Below, in pieces: positions 11,501 through 21,875 of a DNA stretch of 64,000 bases. Position 1 is the stretch's first letter. The number at the start of each line of letters is the position of its first letter. Under the pieces are notes generated by a model, which was not told the origin of the DNA, made no database searches, and saw only the letters and a program-made list of their open reading frames with translations. Origin of the DNA: Isoetes taiwanensis (Eukaryota > Streptophyta > Lycopodiopsida > Isoetales > Isoetaceae); the NCBI GenBank assembly GCA_021234155.1, contig JAJEKV010000053.1, positions 5,176,488-5,240,487 of the forward strand. Reading direction: 5' to 3'. The position numbers were made by a program, and so were the translations under genes.

Positions 11501-13610
11501 TGACCAACTCAGCATAGCATTTTTTGATTTGATCATCAGCTCAGCTGGACAGCTCTAAAGAGTGTGACATTCATCTTCAACGGCTCCCACTTGGCAGCAC
11601 TGACAAATCCTGTCTGGCGTGGCTCCCCAATCCATCTGCCTATCTCAATTCGAAGGCAGTGTGCACCTGTGTGAATCGAGAGTCGATGCCTTCTCATGAA
11701 CAAATGGGTATGCAAGTAGCATTGCAAGCCTTGTGCCGGTGTGAGATTTATCTACTGCTGGTAATGTGTTGTCTTAACTTGTTCAAGGGCATTATCTAAA
11801 GTTTGCTGAGGAAGCAAGCGTCAAAGTACTGTTTCAAGCTATGGCAATTTGCTTCAATTTGCACCTGTGCTCTTGGGGCTAGCCACTGAGCTCGTTTTTC
11901 CTTCAAGCAAGCCTTGAGTCACTACAACCCTGTTGCGACGGGCAGTCTGGGAGGACACGCATTGTCCATATTCTGAAAGTAGGCGATGTGGCAATCAAGG
12001 GCAGTCATCTGAAGAGGCAAGAAACTGATTTGAGCAGGATTTCATGTGGGACAGTGGATTTCACTTCCGATGCCCATGCTGAGAAGGCTTTCTGCACCTG
12101 CTTCAAGTCATTCCAGGTAGCAGAGGACATTTTGGGCCCCAGACTTCAATTCTGTATAGAAGAACGAATTCCATTAAGACCCTAAACAGGTGCGACTAAT
12201 CACACAACTCCGATCTATGACTCTTGTTTTGCATTGCGTACAATTCTTTCTGGTCTGCTTCCACACGTAACTAGATAAAAATGTCCTATTACATTGTAAA
12301 AGGAAACTCCACTCTTAAATACTTGTAGATGAGTGTCGCCTCCACGTTTTGCCCTCGATAAGTAATGAGGGGGGTCTTGATTGACATGAAGATGAGATGT
12401 GGACCACCTTAGTCTTGGCTACAATGACGCGCATTTCAGTGGCCTAGCAGAATGCGTTCAAGCCATTCAAATGGCACAGCATGTCCTCCACACTGTAAGC
12501 TAGGAGGTCTACATCATCAATGTATATGAGCTCCTGGGTGATCTGATGCAGAAATTGAGCTCTGTCGCCCCCATTATCAATAAACCAGCTCTCCAACTGA
12601 TCAATGTAAAGCTCAAATGGTGTTGGGAACCTGGCAGACCAAGATGATGTTGTTGAATGGTTGACATCCCGGCTACAACCATTCTGAGCATGTCTCATAT
12701 AGCTTGTGCACTGCATTATGCAGATCCACAGGGACCCCCATCTATCAATCTTGCACACAGTTTTTCCTAAGGCACAGTGTCAAAAGCCATGACGAAGTCA
12801 ACGAAGCAACAATAAAGTTCTTGCCGTTGGTTTTTACTTGTCTTCAATCAAAGTCCGCAATGCGAAGATAGGATCAATGGTTGAGTGTCGGGACCTGAAT
12901 CCTGCTTACGTGAGGACTCGTACCTCTGCCCCTTTATCCATCCTGTCAATTGCTGCTCCAGAATGCTAGTTAGCAGTTTTCAAATACCGAACTGACTATG
13001 ATTGTTTGATGATTGGCTTGGCAGTGCGGGTCACCTGCCTCGTAGATGGAAACAACCCTGCTAGTGGTCCACTGCGGGGGAAAGCCTTCCTGTAACGCCT
13101 TGTTGAACAAGGCAGTTAGGACTGGTACTGTAGAAGACTATGCCCACTTGAGCAACTCTGCCTGCATACCATCTAAGTCTCCTGCTTTTCCATTGGCAAG
13201 GAGTTGTAAGCCTTGGATGACATCCGCCTCTGTGATTTCTAGCGCTGAGCCTTCTTGCATGGTACTGATGCTCGTGCACCCTAAGGATTGTAGAGCTGCT
13301 ACAAGTATTGATCCCATTGCTCAGAAGTGATGTTCCTTGCAAGCTGTACTAGCTTTTTGAGCATCCTTTACCAGGAGGTTCTGGGATGACGGTCCAAGAG
13401 GTAAAACATCTCTCTTTGACGCCTCGCAATGTACCTGGATTTCTTAGCCTTGCAAAGAGTGCAATACTGTCTGGTCGTGTGTGGGCATGGGGGGAATCTA
13501 TTACCTGGTGGAGCCAGCATTTGAGTTCCTTACACTCAGCATCAAACCACTGGTTACGTGGGAAGGTTGTGGCATGTTTTCCACAGCTCTAAAAATTTGC
13601 ACAATTCGTT
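11500..13610 (-). pseudogene. Decayed LINE ORF2, reverse orientation
   Basis: Minus-strand translation follows the ORF2 order from high to low coordinates. It shows NQWFDAECKELK (about 13,550), a region like LLANGKAGDLDGMQAELLKWA (about 13,200-13,130), then LYIDQLESWFIDNGGD (about 12,610-12,560), a degenerate YADD box as YIDDVDLL (about 12,520-12,500), and RLSIHTGAHCLRIEIGRW near 11,680-11,620. A C-terminal cysteine segment follows. Many stops and indels are present. The endonuclease half is missing, consistent with 5' truncation. Confidence 0.78.
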
Positions 13611-14872
13611 TCTAAGCCTTTTAAGCAAACAACAAATCTATACCTTAAAAGGTATATTTCCTACATAATTTAAAATTAGCAAAAAAAATCATACAAAAAC
13701 CTAGTTTTCAGCTTGTGAATGCCATGGTTTTTTACCAGGACACTTTCCAAGAAATTCTTTCTATATCAAAAATTATTGACCTCAATAGATAAGCTGCAAG
13801 GGTTTCGAGAATTTGTCGCACACTAGGAAAGGTCATGAAACCTTACAACACTGATGCTGGCATTCTTGTTTCAGAAGTTGTTGACATGTTAGGGTTAGGT
13901 CACATGTAGCTGGTAACAGGGATTCTTTGCCGTTGACAGGAACCCAATTTTTTTGCTCGGGTCACATGATCCTGTCGAAGCAAGGATTCCACGTTGCAAA
14001 GAAAGATCGGAAGCAAGAAAATTTGGCGCGCCTGCCTGTGAATCGGCAGAAGGATTGCTGCCAAGTGTTAGAAAATCTTCCAGTTGTCCTCATCTCTGAA
14101 ATCCCTGTTGACGGCAATGCTTCCACCGATGCAAAAGCCCGTTGAACAGATTGCTATCAACATGGCTTCTTCCCTGTCAAAATTAGGCATGTGACTCCTT
14201 CAATTTCTATAATTGACGGCTTGGGAATCCTATTGACATCATCATGTGACCAGACCCTTAAAATGCTTTTGTCCTTGTTTTTATCCGTCAGATATTGTCA
14301 AAATCTGCTATTTTTTAGGGCGTGGATAAGAATGAATGCTGCTTTCTTTTCTTGGTGGCTGAGACTTAGGGTTGTGGTTTGGACCGTGGCTTGATTCCAT
14401 AGAAAACCAGATTTGTGAGAGCAGATTTGCTTGATATGGCAGCTATTTCGACCTAGTGCTTGGACAAAAACAGGTCACCTTTTAAAGTTGGGCGGAAATG
14501 TAGCATTGGCAGCACATGCTCAAAACCTTCTATTGGGGATAGAGCTTCGAAGATGTGATCTAGAGACAACTGTAATGTTCAAGAAATTACACAAATTTGT
14601 AGGTCCAAATCTGAAGCATCTGGTGGAGCAGTCGGCATTGGAAGGACCATTCACAACCTGGGCGATATTGTTTTGGGTTGCACAAGCAACGTGTGTATTA
14701 TGTAAGCAAATCCCTTTTAAAAAGGGCCACCAATATAATATTTCTCATGAGAAGCTTGTCGGACTCGGGCTCTTGAATTGAAATCCGGTCAGTTCTACTC
14801 CGGTAAGTTCCATCGATGCTTTTTGGCCATCTAAACTTTTTGAGAAAATATTTTTCTTAATAAAGCTATTAA
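13611..14872. other. No recognisable gene
   Basis: There are moderately long open frames at 13,927-14,145 and 14,431-14,781 on the plus strand. Their translations resemble no family I know, have no strong initiation context and show no repeat support. They could be decayed host exons. The stretch ends at the CACTA-like element. Confidence 0.35.
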
Positions 14873-17533
14873 CACTAGAGTGGTCAGGTGATGGACCAGA
14901 AATGGTCCATTTGCAATGTTCACTTTAAAATTCATATAAAATCAATGGTACAAAATCTATTCGAACCCTTCCTAGGAGTTCATATATGGCAGTCATGGTC
15001 CACGAGAAAAATACCTAAAAATATATACACCTCCATTCGTGTAAGTTGTACTCTAGCAAACTCAGGGGGGTCAAGTACAAAAACCTTCATGTTTACATAA
15101 AGTAAAACTGTCTCGACAAAACGATTTTTTCAAATTTTTTGACTACCACGATATTTTTCTACACAAGATAAGGAAAATGATACAAAAAACCACATGTCAA
15201 TCCGAAGTCTGTGAAGAAAGATAGGGCCATTCAAACATGACAGGGTCAAAACTGCTTTCTGCCTCCCCAGAACCAATTATGGTTCCCAGAAGGCAGTTGT
15301 AGTTTAAATACAACAACTTTTACAAGAAAATGCATTTTGAGCTAATATTTGACATATAAGCAATTGACAAGTTTCTTCATCCCATAAAAATGTTGGCTGG
15401 CCTTGAATTTGACGTTTGGACTTTCACTTTTGATCTCAATTTTAGGTAACTTGTAACAATGACTAATATTTCCCCATATAGAGCAAAACTTACTCTATGA
15501 TGTCCTCCAAAAAATCATAGTATAAAAGTTCAAAATGATACAAAACCAATACAAAAACAAGCTCATTAAAAAAGCAAGGGACATGGTCACAAGAAATCAA
15601 GAAAGGTTTCTGTACCTGAGCCCATTATTGGTCCATAGGTCCATCTAAAATCAATAACTTCCTTATATTAATTAATCTGAAGTTGAATTTTGGGATATGA
15701 ATAGCTTCTGATTTACTTTGGTAATGAAAATATTTGTTGATCATAACCTTGAGATTTGGACTAAATTTTATAGCATCAAATTCAAATATATCTTCTATGT
15801 TTATTCTAGATTTATGCCTCGAGATGTGACTTTGAAAAAACACATTCTCAAAATGTCCCATGTCATGAAAACAATGCAAAAAAATTCAAAGAAAAATATG
15901 GAAGTTTATGACTATAAAAGTCAAGTTAGGCTGCTATATGTGCGGCTCCACTTGCGAGACCATTATTGGTCCACAGGACTGCAAGTTTAAAAATTAATAG
16001 AGGCAACATCTTGATCAGTTTTGATCTCAACTTTAGAATCTAGTTTATGTGTACAGTTGTCTATGGGGTAAAATTAATTGGTTAGACGAGCTTGCATAAT
16101 TTGAGGGCAATGTTTAAGCACAAACAATTGTGAATTTATGGGGTATTTATTCGCCAATTGAATCTACATGCACTTCCACTTACACCTTTCAAAAATTATA
16201 TTATTAAAGGTAAGAAACCATGGTATCATTATGGGGACAAAATGGATCGGGCTAGTGAGAGATATATGCTCTATACAATTGGTCTAGTTATGGACCATAA
16301 ATGGTTCATGCTTAATTATATTCGTATCTTTCAAATGGTATGTTATTTCAATATGAAAATAGAGAGTTATATTGCAAAGGAAGGCCCGCATTCATGAAAA
16401 ATATAATGTACATAAAAGATGACCTACTTGTAACATTATCCTACTAAAACTCTAATGCTTTGTAGCAGCAATGGATATACCAGTTTTATACTAGTAAAAA
16501 ATAACCATGCTTCTCCGTATTTTTTTGCAAGAAAGCCACACAACCTACATAGGGGACCTATATGTCATATTTTGAACTATTTGAAAGGCTTATTTGGAGA
16601 AATATAGTGTGTTCTCTACAAAGCTGAGAAAGACGCATCAAAGGTCATATGGTTTAATTTTTTATTCTTATACTTAAACTTCACGATCTTCAATTTCATT
16701 CATCAATAAACATCATTAGCTAGTAAATGATGAGTTTTCAGCCTATAATTTTGGAATTAACTCAAATTTTTAACCTCTAATGTGTTAATCTTATGGTTCT
16801 ATATCATCTTTAAATCTAGTTAATTGCATGGTTAAACCCTAATTACACTATATGCAAGTTGATAGAGTAATTTTCTATGTAGATATAAGAAGAATGCATC
16901 ATTCATTACCCTCATGATACTTATAGGTGGTAATTTTGGAGCATTTTAACATATAATTTTGTCCTAAATTCTGTATAGGAAATTCTCTATTAGATTTTGA
17001 AGTTGATATAACTTATGAACACTCCAAAAAAACACAAGCTTGTACTTCATATAGTTAAGAATCCATGGCCACAAGAATTAACCCAAAACTTGTAATAATA
17101 AGAGAGAAATAATTCCTAAACCGCACGCAGCATTTTTGAACAAAATAGGGTTTGCCGGCTTCCACGGACGTTAGATGATAGCAACCAAAGCTAAAAACAT
17201 ACAAATCAATGTGTTCTATCATAAATAGACAAATACTTCCAATTTTAGCAAGGTTTAGGCCTGTTTATGATAGGAAAACCCAAGAATGCAGTTCTGGACT
17301 GTTGCAGAAACTATCAAATTCTCTAATATTTGAACAATCACTACATCATATAGGTGAGTTCATTGGCCTTGGAATTCTCGAAGATCATTAAGAATCAAGT
17401 AAAGATTTATATGGTGGTGCTATATCGCGAAATTGAAACTTCTATTCTCAGATATATTGGTTTAAGTGGCAGTGGGTCAACTGGACCAATTCTGGTCCAT
17501 GGACCAGGAATGGTCCCCGGGACCACTCTAGTG
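14873..17533. mobile_element. CACTA-like non-autonomous transposon, ~2.66 kb
   Basis: The left end CACTAGAGTGGTC and the right end GACCACTCTAGTG are perfect 13-bp inverted repeats. Subterminal and internal copies of GGACCA/TGGTCC recur (about 14,890, 14,993, 15,628, 15,967, 16,290, 17,475-17,515), as expected for En/Spm-type transposase binding sites. The outside flanks are TTAA on both sides. CACTA elements normally make a 3-bp duplication, so TTAA is atypical and could instead reflect a TA- or TTAA-targeting element. The interior is AT-rich and no transposase was seen. Confidence 0.65.
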
Positions 17534-18458
17534 TTAAGGAGGTATTTTTCTTATTTTGCTGTGCTCTTGAGGCCTCCATGTTTTTTACCTTTTGTTGAGA
17601 AGCTTTGGATGGAGGCCACTTGGCACGAGGGGTTCAATTCCTCTCAAATTGTTCTCTCTTTTTCGTGGTAAATTTTAATAACGATGATTGTAATGGATTG
17701 TACAAGGGAGTTTCTTACAGGTCGGCCAAGCAGGCTGCACCTACATTCATTCAGTGCAGTCAATGGTTTGTGTGCACCGTGCACCATGATTTGGGCAGGC
17801 ATTTTCAAAAAACACAAAAAGCACCTTATTAGATGTGGAGGATTCCAAAGATTGGCAAGCTCGAGTCATCAAATGATATGGTCGTAGAGACATCCACCTA
17901 TTAACATGCACAACGGATAAACCTTTTTATGTCCAACTCACTGAACCAGAAGTCTTTGCTGGTACTTCTTTGAGATGTGAAATTGTTACAAATACAATGC
18001 TGTAGTTTAAACAGCTTTCGACTTGTCTTTTTGCATCTTGAGACATAACTTTTTTGGCCATGGAAGCTCATTAGCATAAATGCATCTCACTGTTGGTCTA
18101 AAATTTGAAAAGTGAAAAGTCAATTTACATAAACACGTGAAAATATAACAATGACTAGAAACGGCACCACATGCTTCAAATTTCTGTAGATCTTCATAAG
18201 CTCTGTTAGTGAATCTCCACCTGCAAGCTTTCAATTGTACCATTACCCAGAATGGAAACTATGCCATTACACCCTTGTAATTTTTCAGCCCATCATAGCA
18301 GACACAAATGCCTTTCTTTGATGTACTAAAGAAGCAACACAAATGCTCTGCAAACATTTCACTGCAAGACCTTTGTAGTAACAACAATCTGTGCCCACAG
18401 AGTCTTATTACCTCCATATAACCATTTTGCTCATCTCAAAGGCCACATACAGTGTGAC
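17534..18458. other. Intergenic / 3' flank of the HPPD-like gene
   Basis: No gene recognised. GAGGGGTTCAATTCCTCTC at about 17,627-17,645 looks like a tRNA T-arm or B-box but has no matching acceptor or D arm. An open frame at 18,007-18,107 (minus) follows a splice-acceptor-like AG but does not resemble the HPPD C-terminus. Confidence 0.4.
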
Positions 18459-20124
18459 TTAGATGCCAAACGACTTGCATAACATCAAGAGATTGTTCTT
18501 ACCAAACAAAGTAAGAGGATTTGTACTATCCTTTGTAGAGGGGCAGATAACTTGATTGATTTCAAGAAATAATGTCGGCCTGCAGAAAGAACATCATATA
18601 AAGTACTTTTCAGTCTTTAACATCAAAGCATGTTTATTAGTCCACATTGACACTCCATATTTTTTTTGCAGTTCATATCCTGCAAGACTCATCTTTTAAC
18701 CTTTTTTCAAAAGCTATAGCTCTAAGACAACCCTAACTGCAAAGAAGATGAAAAAGAAAAGACAGACGATATCATCAATTGAGTGTCAGCTCCAATTAAG
18801 TTCATTGACAAACTGGAATCTTTGGGAGAAAGAACACTCGCAGAGGCAGAAGAGTGCTAAAGAAGAAAAGGCCATAAGAAAAACTAAATGAGCGACCAAG
18901 AGACAACTGTAAGGCTACTTCAACCTAGCCATTGTACATTAATAACATTGCAAATGTCCATCATAGAACAAGATATGCATACCTATCACCTACGGGCCTG
19001 GTGAAAAGCTGCAACAAGACACCATGATCAGTTTTCTCCACCCAAATTCCAAGTTCCTCGCAAGCTTGTAGTTGCTTCTCAGTCAAAACAGATCGAACTT
19101 CACTTGGTAAGTTACTATAGTAGCTTGGCCCTGGCTTCGGTAACAAGTCAAATCCCCCAGACTCAAATCTCGTTCTCATGTCATTTCCAGTCCAGAATAT
19201 GTCAATGCTTGTAAAAGCTAGGCATTGAATCCCTGGGCCTTCATTGTGCTGAAGGAATTTCAATCTGTGTTTTAAAGAACCAACTGCCTGGTTTAAGCAA
19301 AAGAGAACTGATTCACTATTATTTGCAAAAACTGCCATGTTTAATCCATTTCCCTCTGTTCCAAATTCTCCATCTGTGAACTCTGCAACCTCATGAAAAC
19401 CTGTAAACTTGGCAATATAAGATGCAGAATCCAAAAGATTTTCTACATTTGCAGTAACATGGCTTAACGTTTGCAGCCCTGAAGTAAGTGGTAAAGAATT
19501 GACATGCTGATAGTTAGGAAGAAAAGGTCCCTGAAAACCATCTGAGCTCATATATCTAAGCACAACGTCTCCATAAAGTTTGACCTCCGCCAGAACCATC
19601 TTTTCTCCTGTAACGTCATCTGTGAGAACTCTTGGTTCCAGTACCACAGAGGCTCCTCTCTGTACACTCTTTTTAAATGCCTCGCCAGCATCATCAACAA
19701 GCAACCCAATAGCTCGTACCGCTAAACCATGTAAATTGAAGAACCGTCTTGCATCAGCAGCAACAAACCCAGGATGCGGGACTCGTGTATTATTTTGATC
19801 TGTTCTGGATGAATACGGAGCTGTAAATGCTAAAGCAATGTCATTGGATTTGATAACATAGCTGCAATAGGTCTGATTTCCTGTACTTTGATCAGATTTT
19901 GCAATCAAGTGCATTCCCAATCCCCAAGAAAAGCGGCGCCAAGTATTAGACGCATCACCACACCAGATTTCTACATGATGAAATTTCTTCACACAAAATC
20001 GATCTGAGAAAGGGTTATGTTTTAACAACTTGTTGTATCCAACCAAACCTGTTTTATCAACATCAACATAATCATGTTGAGAATCTTTTCCTCCTGTAGA
20101 AGATGTCTTCTTCCAGTCCTCCAA
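18459..20124 (-). CDS. 4-hydroxyphenylpyruvate dioxygenase-like protein, two exons, altered active site
   Basis: HPPD converts 4-hydroxyphenylpyruvate to homogentisate in tyrosine breakdown and in tocopherol/plastoquinone synthesis. Exon 1 (18,983 up to about 20,124) encodes plant HPPD blocks in order: FHHVEIWCGDASNT, RRFSWGLGM, AFTAPYS, GLAVRAIGLLVDDA, AEVKLYGDVVLRYMS, FTGFHEVAEFT, FLQHNEGPGIQCLAF, CEELGIWVEKTDHG and LLQLFTRPVGD. A GT donor at 18,982 and an AG acceptor at 18,580 bound a 403-bp intron. Exon 2 (18,579-18,459) continues RPTLFLEINQ and ends KSFGI, stop. The intron sits where I recall the plant HPPD intron. The first iron-ligand His (LSHVTANV) and the Glu (LFLEI) are present, but the middle ligand His is Cys (IQCLAF). 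Other pocket positions and the C-terminal FGKNNLL segment also diverge. There is no ATG at 20,124 (the codon is TTG), so the true start lies upstream. It may be an inactive or changed paralogue. Confidence 0.85.
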
Positions 20125-20460
20125 TGCATATTCTTCTTCATCATCTGTATCTGTAGTGGAGAGAGTAACACATGACGTACGTTCTAAGGATGCAAAAAAT
20201 GCGGAGGCTAGGCTGCCCCCAACCCAACCTGCAACCCTATCCAGCTTGATAGTTGATGGATCAAATTAGAAAACATACACAGCCAACGGACTTCCAACCA
20301 GAAAAGCGCCCACAGAAATTTTAAAGTAGAGGTCACAAGCGCCAACCCAAATGGATAGCAAAGTAAGGTAAAAATAAGCCTAGAACCAGTGTGATCTATA
20401 CTTATTTGTGGTTTAAAGACGTTTCTCAATTCTTGACCAAGATAGTGCTCAAGAAAGATC
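20125..20460 (-). pseudogene. Upstream coding-like segment with transmembrane stretch, in frame with the HPPD-like exon
   Basis: Minus-strand sequence stays open into the HPPD-like exon for about 50 codons (KLDRVAGWVGGSLASAFF, ASLERTSCVTL, TDTDDEEE) without any ATG. Further upstream, in a different frame, a hydrophobic segment reads LIFTLLCYPFGLALVTSTLK and FLWALFWLEVRWLCMF. A single-base indel near 20,255 would join the two. It may be the fused or captured 3' part of another gene, or the real N-terminal region of this gene with one frameshift. I do not recognise the family with confidence. Confidence 0.4.
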
Positions 20461-20524
20461 GCAAACGGCAGATTTACACAATAAGTACAAAATACAGGCT
20501 ATGGCAAATCCTGGCTAGAGCAGC

Positions 20525-20645
20525 AAACTTACCGGCAGATCTTCAAGATTCGAAAGGGTTTGTGGAGTGGACGAAGAGACGGCTATGGCAGTCCGATCGC
20601 AAGGGCATTGTATTACGACTAGATTATGCCGTTATTTATACGTCG
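20525..20645 (-). promoter_or_regulatory. Candidate promoter and first exon of the HPPD-like gene
   Basis: On the minus strand a TATA box (CGTATAAATAACGG, about 20,629-20,642) is followed about 100 nt downstream by a strong splice donor (CTGCCG then GTAAGT, about 20,533). This suggests a short first exon spliced toward the HPPD-like body. An ATG at 20,608 lies only 25 nt from the TATA box and opens a 21-codon frame, so it is not a convincing start. Confidence 0.35.
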
Positions 20646-20873
20646 TATATCATACGCCGTATTTTAATAATGCATACAATTTTGTGTACGCTGTGTTTAT
20701 GATGAGTTTCCACGTTCAAAACACGTTCCCTATATTTTTCTCACTTGTAGATGCCATAACATTCATCATCTGAGATTACCTAAGATTTCAACCATTTTGT
20801 ATTTCAAGTAGCGTTTGGGTGTAGTTTGTTAATCTGTTACAAAAAAGTTTCTTGCCCTGTTTTTTGTATACAG

Positions 20874-20973
20874 GAATGCTCTTCTTGTGTTGATTCTGGG
20901 GAGGAAACAGGGGACGACGCCGTTAGGCAGAGGCCCCTGTTGACTCCCCAGAATCAACACAAGAAGAGCATTC
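20874..20973. repeat. Perfect 30-bp inverted repeat (foldback hairpin)
   Basis: The arms at 20,874-20,903 and 20,944-20,973 are perfectly complementary over 30 bp. After two mismatches the pairing resumes inward for about 8 bp (AACAGGGG with CCCCTGTT), leaving a loop of about 20 nt. This is a long precursor-like stem on either strand. It could be a young MIRNA-like or siRNA hairpin, or a minimal foldback element. A related AAACAGGGGAC block recurs at about 21,096. Confidence 0.85.
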
Positions 20974-21867
20974 TTGCAACGTGGATGGAGGTTAGGATCA
21001 ATTCTGGCAGTAAAAAAATCAAGAATGTGGAGTGAAATCGCCGGAATCGCAGGTAAAACCCAAGAATGTTGCGTAGAATGAAGGAATGTTGAGTAAAAAC
21101 AGGGGACAACGACGACATAACAATCTCTTAGCATTCCTTAAAAGAAATGATGCCACGTGGCATGGCGTGATTGGCTGACGCGCCTGAATTGATCCTAACC
21201 TACATTTACGTTTGCCTATCAGTGCTGCTCTGTTTGCAAATCTGTTTTGTTTGCAGAGCTGAAAGAGAAAGTTATGGCCCATTAGCGTGGATCAAGGCAA
21301 AATTTTGCCATCACTTTGGCATGGGTTGTATTGTGGCGCCAAATTCAACGGCCAGTGTCCTCGAGCTCTGCAAAATGCCATACCCTGCCAATAAGCAAAT
21401 CCTGAAAATCGAGCACAAAGCTTCCTTGTTCATCCAAAACCTGTATGACCATGTTTAGCCACTTTTGGGCGAGTGCAATTTTTACATCCTCGTATGTTCT
21501 TGGACCTTTGAACTAGTGTTCTTTTAATAAACATTAGGCTTCACAAACATGTACATATTACAATTTAAGCAACATGACACTAGAGTTAACAAAAAAGAAA
21601 AGAAAAAAAGACTTAACTTGTTACCTTGATGTTAGTAGCGTAGTTATTTTCCATCAAAACAAGGTGCCCAGGCATTATGGATTGCCCCAATACCATGTGT
21701 TAGTTGGACAAGGCATTCTTGGGTTTGGTCAAGCTTGGTGCCACTCTAGCCCCTGGAGTGCCCTACCTCAGCCATCATTGTGATTAGTGTTGTGCCTACT
21801 TTCTTTCAAGCCTTAGAATATGTAATACGTCCATGCAATCTTAGCCCTTGTCTATTGGTAGCTCATT
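20974..21867. other. Intergenic, no confident gene
   Basis: An open frame at 21,171-21,458 (+) begins at a non-ATG codon and contains a short hydrophobic stretch (LTYIYVCLSVLLCLQICFVC), but it resembles no family I know. The sequence GTCTATTG occurs at 21,849-21,856 and again at the hAT-like target site. Confidence 0.35.
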
Positions 21868-21875
21868 GTCTATTG

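Noticed and set aside
13046-13592. Plus-strand open frames at 13.0-13.6 kb
   Set aside because: They are antisense shadows of the reverse-oriented LINE ORF2 relic.
17612-17650. tRNA gene suggested by a T-arm-like GAGGGGTTCAATTCCTCTC
   Set aside because: No matching acceptor stem, anticodon arm or D arm could be drawn around it.
18007-18107. Alternative last exon of the HPPD-like gene (PTVRCIYANELPW after an AG acceptor)
   Set aside because: Only the PT dipeptide fits. The exon at 18,459-18,579 continues with LFLEI, which restores the iron-ligand glutamate and is clearly homologous.
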